DNA of 64,000 bases from Udaeobacter sp963725505 (GCA_963725505.1 CAVRYN010000005.1:682001-746000), one strand, 5' to 3'; positions 51,396 to 62,294 are shown, counted from the stretch's first letter. Program-made: numbers and translations. The notes: generated from the sequence alone by a model not told the origin.

Positions 51396-51544
51396 GGGTA
51401 GTGCACGCGTCTCGTGTGCTGGCCGGCGCATCCTCGCGATCGCGAACTTTTTCCGTGGCTCGGTCTCTTCGCGCTGGTTGCAAACCCAAAGGAAAGATAG
51501 TTTCGGCGCGACGCCGAAACCAACACGCGGGACGCGTGCGCTAC
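51396..51544. repeat. 150-bp GGGTAGTGCACGCG...GTGCGCTAC element, copy 3
   Basis: A diverged copy of the elements at 20330 and 27059, keeping TTTCGGCGCGACGCCGAAA and GACGCGTGCGCTAC. It fills the whole spacer between the alpha subunit stop (51562) and the beta subunit start (51392), so the leader of fdnH is repeat-derived. Confidence 0.8.
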
Positions 51545-51561
51545 GCGGAACAATTCGCCGA

Positions 51562-54500
51562 TCATCTGTTTTTCCCCGGTTGCTCGGGATGCATATTTGT
51601 TGGGCCACCTTGCGGCGCGTACTTGTTGAGAAACTCGGCGAATGCTTTTCCGTGCGGAAGGCGTCCTGGAACGATGTTGCAAGTGAGTGCCTTGGCTTCC
51701 ATGATGGTAACGTTCGGTTCGCCGGAGATGGTGAGAAGATCATTGGCCGCGCCGCCGTGTACCACCCCGGCTGTTCCGTAATGATAAGGCAACGCGACCT
51801 GGTGCATTTTTTTCCCATTGATGCGTAATGGCCGCATCCGGCGACTAACGAGTGCGCGCGCCTCAATTGCGCCGCGCAAAGTGACAATGCAAATGTAGTG
51901 CCCATTGTTGATCTTGAGCTCGGTCGCGAGCTCGGGCGAAATTTCGGCAAACATTTCCGGCTGCAATTCGGCAAGATGACTGAGGAAGCGAGACATGCCG
52001 CCAGCCGTATGATGTTCGGTCAGGCGATAGGTGGTCAGAACAAATGGAAATCTCGCATCGCCGGGCGGTGCGAACCGATTTTCGCCACGTGTAAACCAGT
52101 GCACCGGCGGATTTGTGTCGTGCGAATAAAGTTCGTTTGAGACCGGCGACTCGAGTGGTTCGTAATGAGTCGGAAACGGTCCGTCCTTCAAACCCTTTGG
52201 GACGTAAAGCCAGCCCAGTCCATCCTCGTGCAAGATAAACGGGGCGTCGCCCGGAATCGCATCCAAGCCTTCTGCGCCTACCTCCGGCTCGTAATCGGGA
52301 GCTTTTCCTTTTACAAAACCGGGCACATCTATGCCGGTCCATTTTTCCGAGTCCCACCACACCAATTTTTTTCGTTCGCTCCAAGGACTGCCGTCCGGCC
52401 GTGCACTGGCGCGATTGTAAATGATTCGGCGATCGCTCGGCCACGCGAAGCCCCAGCCGTGACCAAGATAATCTCTGGATTTGCGTGAGTTGGCCTTGTT
52501 CACGCCATCGCGGCCAAAAACTCCGGAATAAATCCAGCAGCCGCATGCCGTCGATCCATCGGCTTTCAATTCCGTGAAACCATTCACCTGCGGGCCGTGA
52601 TGAGGCTTGCCCTCGCGATCGATCCGAAAACGACTCCGTCGCCTTCTAATGTGGGAGGGGCCTTAGTGCCCCGATCATCAGCTTGTTCGCGACGCTGAGG
52701 TCGCTCCCACATTTCCAAAGTGTGCCAGCCGTTGATCTCTGCGAGAACGGCTTCCATTTTCGGATCGCCCAATTCATCTTCCGGATACCACCAGTCGAGC
52801 GCGCGGAGTGCTTCGTCGATCGGATCATCCGATGCTTTTGCCTTTGCGATCAAACGCAACGCGAGTTGATGAACGAACCAGGCATCGGAGCGACAATCCC
52901 CGGGCGGATCAACAGCTTTTTCGCGCCATTGCAAAAGTCGCTGCGTGTTGGTAAATGCGCCTTCCTTTTCAGCGTGACCGGCGGCAGGGAAAAAGAAAAC
53001 TTCAGTCTCGATGTGCTCGGTCTTCAATTCGCCGCGGTCGATCTCGGGCGATTCACGCCAGAAATTTGCCGATTCGATTTCGACCATGTCGCGAACGACC
53101 AGCCATTTCAGTTTCGAAAGCGCCTTTCGCTGGAGCCGCGAATTTGGCGCGCCAACGGCTGGGTTCTGTCCCATCAAAAACATGCCTTCCATTTTTCCGT
53201 CGAGCATGTCGTAGAGGTATTCGAAGAAGGAATGGTTACCGGTGAGTTTGGGAAGCCAACTGTAGCCGAAATCGTTTTCTGCGGTCGCACGCTTGCCATA
53301 GTAAGCTTTGAGTGTGCTCACGAGGTATTCCGGGTAATGCGCCCAGAGACCTGTTTTTTTCGTGTAATTATCGAGATACTGCTGAAGCGTCTTGTCGCCC
53401 TTGCGCGGCATTTTGAGGTAGCCCGGAAGGATGTCGTAAAGCGTCGGAATATCAGTCGAGCCCTGGATCGAAGCGTGACCGCGTAACGCGAGAATTCCGC
53501 CGCCCGGCCGGCCTATATTTCCCAGCAGCAATTGCAAAATCGCAGCCGCGCGAATGATCTGTACTCCCTTGGAATGCTGCGTCCAGCCTACAGCGTAACA
53601 AACTGCCGCTGTATGTTCTGGACCCGACGCGGCCACGAGCGCATCCGCGACCTTATGGAAAAGCTCCGGCGGAATGCCGCAAACTTTCTCCACCATCTCC
53701 GGTGTGTAGCGGGAAAAATGCCGTCTTAATTTTTGAAAAACGCATTGCGGATCCTGCAATGTGAGATCGCGCTGCGGCCGACTCAGGTCGCCGCCTTTGT
53801 AAAGCCAGCTCTCGCCTTCGTAAGCGCGCTTCTCTTCGTTCCAACCGGAGAAATAACCGTCCCCGTTGTCCTCCGGGTCGCGGTATTCGTCGCTCAAGAT
53901 GCAGGACGCATTCGTGTAATAAACGACGTACTCGCGAAAGAAGAGCTCGTTCTCAACCAAATGCCTGATGAGCGCGCCAAGAAAGACAATGTCGCTTCCG
54001 GCACGGATCGGCACCCAGATGTCGGCCAGTGCGCTGGTGCGCGAAAATCGCGGATCAACATGAATGATGGTCGCGCCGCGTTCTTTCGCTTTCATCACCC
54101 AGCGAAAACCGACCGGGTGCGCTTCGGCCATGGAGGAGCCTTCGATTAAAATGCAATCAGCGTTGGCGAGATCCTGTTGCGCGGTCGTGGCGCCGCCCCG
54201 GCCAAACGAGGTGCCCAGACCGGGCACCGTGCTGCTATGTCATATCCGCGCCTGGTTGGACACACAAACCATCCCCAGGCCGGCGGTAAAAAGTTTTTTG
54301 ATCAGATAATTTTCTTCGTTGTCGAGAGTGGCGCCGCCGAGATGACAGATCGCCGTGGTATGATTGATGTTCGATCCGTCGATTTGTCCGCTTCCGGACG
54401 GATTCGGCGCGGCGGACCTAACGAACGTCCGCTTTCGCGAGTTCCACACGCGCTCCGCCACCATTTCCATCGCGCGCTCGAGCGAAATTTCCGTCCACTC

Positions 54501-54836
54501 TTTCGCGCGCGGCGCGCGATACTTCATTTTGGTTTCGCGCCGCGAATGCGTGAGCAACTGATAGGATGCGGCGCCTTTCGGACAAAGGTTCCCCTGACTG
54601 ATCGGCGATTCCGGATCGCCCTCAATGGAAATCAGCTTTCCATCTTTGTGATAAACGAGTTGGCCGCAACCCACGCCGCAATACGGGCAAATCGAGCGCG
54701 CCACGTGCGCGTCGTCCGTGCGCGCATGCATGGCGCGCGTCTTTTCCGACATCGCTTCCAGACCGGTTCCATCTTTGCGCTCGCGAATTTGACGAACAAG
54801 CGGCCATTTCGAGAGCAACGCAGTCAGCGATGTCAT
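51562..54836 (-). CDS. fdnG: Selenocysteine formate dehydrogenase alpha subunit (Mo/W-bisMGD), one frame break
   Basis: About 1091 residues from ATG 54836 (GAGGAA lies about 12 nt upstream). SICPYCGVGCGQLVYHKDGK binds a 4Fe-4S cluster. An in-frame TGA at 54242-54240 lies in VSNQARI-TGA-HSSTVPGLG, exactly where FdnG/FdhF enzymes have selenocysteine (Sec199). The C-terminal part (ADGSTACGCWIYSGVFGRDG, YLGHGWGFAWPSDRRIIYNR) is in another frame after about 52620; adding one T in a TTTT run joins them. There is no Tat signal, so the enzyme is probably cytoplasmic-facing. It oxidises formate or reduces CO2, with NrfD as quinone partner. Confidence 0.92.
52648..52713. repeat. AATGTGGGAG...CTCCCACATT element inside fdnG
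   Basis: Perfect 10-bp ends AATGTGGGAG and CTCCCACATT enclose GGGGCCTTAGTGCCCC and GCGACGCTGAGGTCGC hairpins, 66 bp in all. With a TTGGAA/TTAGAA near-duplication at its edges it would add 69 bp, i.e. 23 codons, in frame. The insertion lies in the variable linker before the C-terminal domain. Confidence 0.8.
54210..54228 (-). promoter_or_regulatory. SECIS hairpin of the formate dehydrogenase gene
   Basis: After the UGA, GGTGCCC pairs perfectly with GGGCACC (7 bp) around a GGTCT loop that begins at nucleotide 19. The GGUCU loop is the same as that of the Escherichia coli fdhF SECIS. This supports selenocysteine insertion rather than a stop. Confidence 0.85.
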
Positions 54837-54927
54837 GTGGTCTAGTTCCTCGTCCAACCGACCATTTTCATTAATCGTTTTCTACGTCAGCGGTAAAGCA
54901 GAAAACGGGACGGTGGCGCTAGTCTAT

Positions 54928-55390
54928 TTACGTTGGCGAATTCTCAGCAGCTCGCAGCCGGATGTTGATCTCCGATGTGAGCGTGCGGTGGACGGGACAC
55001 TTTGCCGCGATGTCCATCAGCGCCGCGTGCTGTTCTGCAGTCAACGCGCCGGTCAATTCCACTTCGACGTCGATTCTGTCCACCATTCCTTCCCTGGTTT
55101 CGCACTGCTCGCAGTCTTTCCCGTGAATACGCGAATGCCAGAGTGAAACTTTGATGTTTTCGAGAGGGAATTGTTTCCGGCGCGCGTAAAGACCAACGGT
55201 CATGGAGGTGCAGACACCAAGACTTGCCAGCAAATAATCGTACAGGATCGGGACCGGCATCGCCGCCGCCTGCGCTCACCGGTTCATCGGCGACAAGGCG
55301 ATGTTTACCTGCAATGATTTCTTGCTTAAAACTGTCCGCGCCGCCGCGCACGACGACGTGAGGTGTTTTGTCGTGGTTTTCTGTAGCCAT
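54928..55390 (-). CDS. OsmC-family peroxidase-like protein, one frame break
   Basis: About 153 residues. The first frame (HVVVRGGADSFKQEIIAGKH, EPVSAGGGDAGPDP) joins the second (YDYLLASLGVCTSMTVGLYA, AAKCPVHRTLTSEINI) if one T is removed near 55248. The two reactive cysteines of OsmC/Ohr proteins are present (GVCTSMT and KCPVHR), so it should reduce hydroperoxides. It precedes fdnG by about 90 bp on the same strand. Confidence 0.85.
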
Positions 55391-55399
55391 AGTCTGTAA

Positions 55400-55774
55400 T
55401 CAGGGGCGCACGATACCCGCGAACGCGTCACGGTAGCGCCATACCAGAAATAATTCGAGAATCGTGATAACGACTGCGGGCGGCAATCCCTCAGGCGCCA
55501 TTAAGATGTGAAAGAGCCAAATGTTTACTATGATCGCGCCGAGAATCGTTAGGCCGAGCGGAACAAAGCGGCCGATCAGCAGAAGCAAACCCCCGATGAC
55601 CTGAAGCCCGCCGATCGCATAAACGTAGCCGCTGGCAAAAAACGCGTGCAAATATTCACCAGTCACACCTTTCGGGAGCGGTGGCATCGGAATGAAATGC
55701 AGAAATGCGTTGGAACCAAAGACGACGAAGATCAACCCCAGTAGAACTCGGGCAATAATGGTGGCGATTTTCAT
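55400..55774 (-). CDS. DoxX-family membrane protein
   Basis: 124 residues, four hydrophobic helices (IIARVLLGLIFVVFGSNAFL, YAIGGLQVIGGLLLLIGRFV). It matches small DoxX-like proteins, often linked with redox or stress genes; mycobacterial DoxX works with a thiol oxidoreductase and superoxide dismutase. It is 10 bp upstream of the OsmC gene, so the order doxX-osmC-fdnG-fdnH-nrfD may be one transcript. Confidence 0.85.
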   Translation of the reverse strand: MKIATIIARVLLGLIFVVFGSNAFLHFIPMPPLPKGVTGEYLHAFFASGYVYAIGGLQVIGGLLLLIGRFVPLGLTILGAIIVNIWLFHILMAPEGLPPAVVITILELFLVWRYRDAFAGIVRP

Positions 55775-55903
55775 TCGCGCATGGTGGCTCGATCGGGCGC
55801 AAATTCCAATGTCGAATCTGTCGAAGCAACATTTTTAGATTCACAAAATTTGTATTGACACCGGCGCTGACATTTTGGCAAAAGAGTTCACCCCATCCCC
55901 ATC

Positions 55904-58900
55904 GTGCACCCCAGAATCACAGGCGTCGGAGCAGCCTGCCCGCTGAAGCGAGGCGAAGGCGGGTCGGAACGTTCGAGCGCGTATTTTTGCACCCGTAGCG
56001 CGCGCAAAAGCAAATTTTTCTTTTCGGCGGCGCTGCTCGTCGCGCTTTCTGACCTGCAAGCGCAGGTGTCGCCGCCTTCGGCCACTGATGTGTCGCCGAC
56101 TGTTAACACTGAGGTTTCGTCACTGATCCATACCGGTTGCGGCTATGATGCCTGGACTGGGTCAGTGCGTCGATCAGTGACAGACCTTGAAGTGCCCGGC
56201 GCGGTCTCATCTCTCGGCTTGAAATGGGTGCGCACTTACAATTCTGGCAACAATGAGAACCCATGGAGTTTTTCCTGGACCTGGCGCTACTGGGGCAGAG
56301 GCTGGCCAGACCCAATAGGGGTCCGCCTGCCCGATGGCGGAATCTGGCGCACCATCGAACCGGGGACGAAGCTGCGCTTCTGGCGATCTTGCACCGGTGC
56401 TAACTGTGGCGGCGGCGACGCCTTTCTCTACCTGGAGGATGGCAGCAAGGTGCACATGAATTTCTGGGTGGATCCTCCCGAGTGCGAGCAACAGCCCCCC
56501 CGCTGTTATCCGGTCGATTACTTCACGCCCGACTACGTGGACGATCCTTACGGACGGCGAACAACCCTTGACTATGAAGAAGCGTGTGTCTTTGGTTATG
56601 AGGGTCTCATTCGTCTAAAACAGGTCACCGACCCGAGTGGTCGCTGGATTCACATTACCTATGCCTGTGATGCGAACAATTGCCAAAGTTGCAATAACAC
56701 TAATTGGTGGCGGATCACCCGCGTGGACGGCAGCGACGGCTCGTGGGTGCAGCTACACGCCAGATGCATCCATGCCGACTCACGTTGCATACAGCGATGG
56801 AACCTCGGCCGACTACACCTATGGCAACACGACCTATCTTATGGACACGGTGTGCTGTGATCAACATGGGAACAACTGCCAGAATTGCACCATCACCGCG
56901 AACGCCACGAAGCTGATCGCCGCCTGGGATACGCATGCCGACAGTCCTATGCAATCGATCTATTATGCGTATAAGGCGCCCGGCCGGTTCGAGGGCCAGA
57001 TCCTAGCGGAGAAGCAGTTAGCGTCCGCAACGCCCACGGCGTCGCCCTCGCCTGGCGTGGCGGTGTCCACTTTCACCTCCACGTCGTGCCCGACCCACCC
57101 CTGGTCACAAAGTCCGGACTGCCCTACCGCGACTCAGACCGAGATGCGCGGCGACGGGCCGTCGCGCACCATCTACATGGAACAAGCTGCCCAGCACGTT
57201 CCTCTGGTCAAGCGCAAGTCGGATTTCAATGGGGTCAATGAAGTACTACACGTACGACTCGCACAATTATCTAACGACCGCCAAAGATCGGAACAACTAC
57301 ACCACCACCTACACCAATGAACCGGTGCTCGGCAACCCGACCCGGATCACGCATCCGGGGGATGGCACGCACGTCGATTACACCTACTCCGATCCCAACA
57401 ACCCGTATCACATTCAGACCGTTAGAAACGAACGAGGAAAGACGACCACTTACACCCGCGACGCAAACAATCGGGTCACGCGAATCGATTATCCAGCGGA
57501 TGCAAACACGCCTGCGTCGTACGAAACCTTCACATATAGCGTTTGGGGGCAGGTGCTGACGCACCGACGCAAGAACGGTGCGTATGAGCATGCCGCTTAC
57601 AGTGGCGGCCTTCTCGTTAAGCTCTGGAACCCAACCGCGACGGCATCTTATCCGCCACCCGATACCGAGCCACACATCACACTAAGTTACTATCCGGCGG
57701 GCCACGCTTGGCAGGACCGGGTGCAAACCGTGACTTACCCGGCCACCGGCATTGGCCAGGTGCCCTCCGAGACTTACGAGTACGACCGCGCCTTCGGTGC
57801 AGACGGCATGACTAATCTGAACGGCGTGATGAAAAACGGGCGCGGTTTGGTTACCAAGATCACCCATGCTGATGGGACGTATCAGACGTTCAAATACGAT
57901 GCTTACGGGAACAAAAGATGGCAGGACAACGAGCTGCGCAACCGCACCAGCTACACTTACGACGATTACAAGCGGCTGCGGACGGTCACAGATCCGCTGA
58001 ATAAAACTACCACTTACACGTACAACTCAACCAACGGCGGCTCGTCGTTTCTACACACCACCAATAATCCTGACACGGTCACAACGCCCACCGGCATTGT
58101 CACCAAAAACATCTACGACGCCAACTTCCGCAAGACATCCAGTACCGCCGCCTACGGCACAGCCTTGGCAGCCACAACGTCATTTCTTTACGATAATGTG
58201 GGCAATCTCACCCGATTGACCGATCCCCGTTCCAAGGTCACGGTGAACACTTACGACACACGCAACCGCAAAACATCCACCACCGAAGCTTCAGGCACGA
58301 CCCTGGCGCGCACGACCACGTGGCACTACGATGAGGCCAGTAACATCTACCAGATCGATCGCCCCGACAACACCCACGAGACTAAAACCTACGACGCAGT
58401 AAATCGGGTCCTGACTGACACCGTGCCGCAAACCACCTCGATTAACCTGACCACGACGTTCGTTTACAACCCTTCGGGAACCATCGCCTCGGTGACTGAC
58501 GCGAATAATCACACCACGTCTTTCGGGTACGACGCCTCGGATCAAAAGATCACGATGACCTACCCGAACAATGGCGGCACGCAAACGTGGGCATGGGACG
58601 ATGTGCATAACCCGAAATGGCGGATCACCGTGAATACGACGCAGACTGTCGAGGCGAAGTATTTTTATTACGACAGCCGCAACCGGCTGTATGCAACCTG
58701 GTGGTACAACTGGAACGACAGCGTTCGCACTCCTGACTGGCGCTATTTCGGCTACGACGACGCCAGCCGGCTGATTGAAGCGGAAAACGGCACGGGAGGC
58801 TGGGGGGGCAACGTCATCTCCGACGTTCATCGCTTCTATGACGCCGCTGATCACCTCACGCAAGAGCAACAGAATGTGACCGGGCTGGGCACCATCAAGA

Positions 58901-60633
58901 CCGTCAACTATCCCACTTATAATGACGATGGAAAATTGACCAGCATGAACGTCACCGGTGAATCGGACTACAACTACACTTTTTCCTATGACGCCATGGG
59001 GCGGTTCGAGAAAATCTTCATCACCAATTCCAGCCAATTGTTCCAGTATTATTACGATGCGGCTTCGAACGAGACCCAGCGCAATAATGTTTACGACGGC
59101 GTGCAACAGATTTATCCGCGCGACGATCTCAATCGAATGTTGTATTTGGACGTGAAAAAGGGCGCCAACACTCTGGGACATGAGGGCTATGTGTACGATT
59201 CCATGAACCGGTTGAGGTCGGTGACGCGTGAGGATAACAAGACCGATTCGTTTACCTACTATCTCGACGGCGAGCTGAACACGGTCCAGTATAACACTAT
59301 CCGCGGCGTTAATTACGCCTTGGACAGAGCGGGCAATCGCACCAGCGTCACGGATAATGTGAACGGGAACAAAACCTACACGCCCAACGCGCTGAACGAA
59401 TACAGCGCGGTGACAGGAAGTACCATTACCAACGGCCCCGAGCACGAAGTGGCGTTCTTCAACAGCGTCACTTACACCTACATTAATGACGAACGATTGA
59501 AGCAGGCCAGCGCACCTTCGAACACCTACACACTCGCGTATGATGCGCTGGGACGCTGCGTGAAACGTACGCTTAATGGTACCGACACCTATTACATTTA
59601 CGACGGAGAGAAGCCGATTTTGGAATACAACGGCAGCGGCACGCGTGTGGGCTTTAACCTGTACGGGAAAGGGATCGATGAAATCCTTGAGCGCGGCGCA
59701 TACGGGACAGACAACCAATGGCGCTGGTCTTTCTTCCAGCAAGACCACGAAGGCAGTGTCACGCATCTGACCGACGCTGGCGGCAATATTATCGAACGGT
59801 ATCGCTACGATGCCTTTGGCGCGCCGACCATCTATGCCCCTAACTGGACCGTGCGCTCAGCCACAATTTACGACAACCGCTTCCTGTTCACCGGCCGCGA
59901 GTACGCGGCCACCTACCGTTCGACCTACAACGTCCCGGCGTTTAACTTCTACGAGTACCGGGCGCGCGCTTACAACCCGACGCTGGGGCGTTTCATGAGC
60001 GAAGACCCGAAGCTCTTCGTGCACCGCATGGAGTACGGCACCGCTTCGCCCGACTGGTCATTTTCTGCCCATCCGGAAGAAGCCGAATTCAATCTGTTCC
60101 GGTATTGTCACAATGACCCATTGGATTTCACGGACCCTATGGGATTGGACATGGCGATCGCGATTGGAACAATGCGGGATGACTGGAAGTGGATTCCGAA
60201 CCCACTGGGCCATGCTTCGATGGCCGTTACTGGCCAAGGTACGTTCAGCGAAGCTACCCTAACAAACCAAGGATCTGCTTTTACTCGGTTTTTAGCTGAA
60301 CAGCAGCTGCATCGAGGCACGACCGTTTACATCGTACGAACGACCCCCGAACAAGACAAAGCGGTTGCCAAGGAGGCTGCAGCCCAGCACGCAAAGGGAG
60401 AACTCCCGAACATATTTAAGCATCCGATTGATGCGTACAAGGACAATTGTGCAACACGTGTTTCTGAGGCTGCTAGAGCTGGCGGTCTGGATTTGGGTCA
60501 TACGCATTGGCCCGGTCAACTCCAACATCAGCTAGAGCAAAAGGTTAACAAAGGTCAAGCTACGGCTATTGCAATTCCGCAGAAGCTTAAGCCGAACGTT
60601 CCGCCTACTCTTACGCAATTCAACAAATTATAA
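55904..60633 (+). CDS. RHS-repeat protein with variable C-terminal tip, two frame breaks
   Basis: About 1575 residues. A signal-peptide-like segment (KFFFSAALLVALSDLQAQ) precedes many YD repeats of the type YTYDSHNYLTTAKDRNNYTT and a core-ending RAYNPTLGRFMSEDP motif. Breaks near 56753 and 57236 are each repaired by removing one base (the second in a GGGG run). After DPMGLD a distinct tail of about 165 residues starts, with LGHASMAVTG and DNCATRVSEAARAGGLDLGH. A conserved His then Cys order suggests a permuted papain/NlpC-like hydrolase toxin. It should be exported, with the tip released from the RHS shell. Confidence 0.85.
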
Positions 60634-60638
60634 ATCAA

Positions 60639-61004
60639 ATGCGATTTTCACTTTGGTTTATGAATCTACTGGCGTGTGGAGTTGTTTGCTCAAGCTGCGG
60701 TGGGCCAGAATCTCCGGCCGCAAAGCACGAATCGTCTGTGCTCGAAACGCTCCAAGCGCAGACCGAGTCCAAGTCTATTAGCCAGTTGGAATTTCAAGAG
60801 CGGTCGGGATATCACTTCGCTTGCATTCCTAGGAAGGGCGGTCGGATTTGGGTGATGTTGGACGCAAGGGAAGAGCCACTTTATAAGCAAATGCCGACGG
60901 GCCCATTCGAATTAACTCAGCAACAGTTCGAGCAGATTTTGGAGACCAAAAGCGTTACTCCTACTGTAGTCGAGTGTCTGCGTTCGCATGTTCTTGAACG
61001 TTAA
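60639..61004 (+). CDS. Putative lipoprotein, candidate immunity partner of the RHS tip
   Basis: 121 residues starting 5 bp after the RHS stop. The signal segment (RFSLWFMNLLACGVVCSSCG) has cysteines that could be lipidated. The mature part is a small alpha/beta domain (YHFACIPRKGGRIWVMLDAR). Position and size are those of immunity genes downstream of polymorphic toxins, and a periplasmic lipoprotein would suit a cell-wall- or periplasm-acting toxin. Function is inferred from position only. Confidence 0.6.
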   Translation: MRFSLWFMNLLACGVVCSSCGGPESPAAKHESSVLETLQAQTESKSISQLEFQERSGYHFACIPRKGGRIWVMLDAREEPLYKQMPTGPFELTQQQFEQILETKSVTPTVVECLRSHVLER

Positions 61005-61119
61005 GAGGGGTGTCGGTTTCTAATTTTCGCGGAGAGAAGGGGAAAGAAGGGGTCAGGCTTAGGGTTGCATTGATTTGACGGACAGTGGGCTAAGGGTCAA
61101 AACCCGAAAGGAAGCCCAC

Positions 61120-61467
61120 ATGAAGACCCAATTGAGCAAGCCGGCTCGCACCAAGGCGAGCTACACCGAAGAGTACAAACGGGAGGCGCTGCAGTTATGG
61201 CGCTCCAGTGGTCGCAGCGCGGCGAAGGTCGCGGCCGAGTTGGGGATCCGCCCACCACTCCTGTACCGCTGGGCGCAGTTGGAGCGCCAGCCCGACGCCA
61301 CGAAGAGGGAGTCTAAGCCGGTGCGCAGCGTAGAGGAACTGGAAGCGGAGATCCGCCGCTTGCGCGCAGAGAACGCCAAGCTTTTAGAGCAGCGTGAAGT
61401 TTTAAAAAAATCACTGGGCATCCTCTCCGAAGCGCCGCCGAGAGATATGCCCGAATCCAACAGATGA
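61120..61467 (+). CDS. IS3-family OrfA (helix-turn-helix)
   Basis: 115 residues from ATG 61120. ASYTEEYKREALQLWRSSGR and a helix-turn-helix (SAAKVAAELGIRPPLLYRWA) bind the IS ends, followed by a leucine-zipper-like coiled coil (VEELEAEIRRLRAENAKLLE). Near the end GTTTTAAAAAAATC contains an A7 run suitable for -1 slippage into OrfB. Confidence 0.9.
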   Translation: MKTQLSKPARTKASYTEEYKREALQLWRSSGRSAAKVAAELGIRPPLLYRWAQLERQPDATKRESKPVRSVEELEAEIRRLRAENAKLLEQREVLKKSLGILSEAPPRDMPESNR

Positions 61468-62294
61468 GCGGCCAATACAAGGTAGCCTGGTTATGCGAGG
61501 CTCTTCTGGTCTCGCGCAGCGGTTATTACGACTGGAAAGAACGGCGTCAGTTGCCTGGCTCACGCCAGCTGGAGAACATCCGCTTGCGCGAGCGCATCCG
61601 AGAGGAATTTGCTCGCAGTCGCCAGACTTACGGCAGCCCGCGCCTGGCTCATGCGCTGGGCTGTCCGGGACGGCGCAATCGCATTGCTCGTCTGATGCGC
61701 CTGGAGCGGATCTTCGCTCGGCAGCGCTCCAAATATCGACCAGCCACCACCGACAGTCGCCACGGCGGACCCATCGCGCCTAACCGATTACACAACCTCG
61801 TTGTTCGACGCTCCAATCAAGTCTGGGTCAGCGATGCCACCGCAGTGCTGACCGCTCAGGGTTGGCTGTATCTAGTTGTGGTCCTTGATGTCTTCACCCG
61901 GCGAGTCGTCGGCTGGGCCATGAGCCAAATCCTCGATGCCACACTGGTCATCGCCGCATTGCGCATGGCGCTTGGTCATCGTCGCCCCGCTAAAACTCTT
62001 ATCCTCCACTCCGATCGCGGTGCTCAGTTCGCCAGCGCCGCTTACCGACAAGTCCTAGCCCAACACGGCCTAGTCCCTTCCATGAGTCGCAAAGCCAAAT
62101 GCTACGATAACGCCTTCATCGAGTCGTTTTTTAGCAGCCTCAAATACGAACTGGTCTATCATCATCGCTTCGCCACCCGCGCCCAAGCCCGCACCGCCAT
62201 CTTCGATTACATCGAGACCTTCTACAATCGCACCAGACTCCACTCCAGTCTTGACTACCAGAGCCCCATCAACTTTGAATCCAAACTGAACTAA
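61464..62294 (+). CDS. IS3-family OrfB transposase (DDE, rve)
   Basis: 276 residues. The DDE residues are visible: Asp in VWVSDATAVLT, Asp in LILHSDRGAQFAS and Glu in NAFIESFFSSLKYE. RSGYYDW marks the HTH_21 segment at the N-terminus. The frame is open upstream of the ATG back to the A7 run in orfA, so a transframe OrfAB product made by -1 frameshifting is expected as the active transposase. The ATG overlaps the orfA stop (ATGA). Confidence 0.92.
   Translation: MSGQYKVAWLCEALLVSRSGYYDWKERRQLPGSRQLENIRLRERIREEFARSRQTYGSPRLAHALGCPGRRNRIARLMRLERIFARQRSKYRPATTDSRHGGPIAPNRLHNLVVRRSNQVWVSDATAVLTAQGWLYLVVVLDVFTRRVVGWAMSQILDATLVIAALRMALGHRRPAKTLILHSDRGAQFASAAYRQVLAQHGLVPSMSRKAKCYDNAFIESFFSSLKYELVYHHRFATRAQARTAIFDYIETFYNRTRLHSSLDYQSPINFESKLN

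Noticed and set aside
51393..51974. N-terminal extension of the Fe-S subunit ORF
   Set aside because: It overlaps the C-terminal part of the alpha subunit and the 150-bp repeat; the ferredoxin domain starts after ATG 51392.
54240..54242. TGA in fdnG as a genuine stop or pseudogene mutation
   Set aside because: Its position matches the selenocysteine of formate dehydrogenases and a perfect SECIS hairpin follows.
58291..59766. 491-codon minus-strand ORF
   Set aside because: Shadow of the RHS gene; its composition is explained by the complement of YD repeats and it has no family signature.
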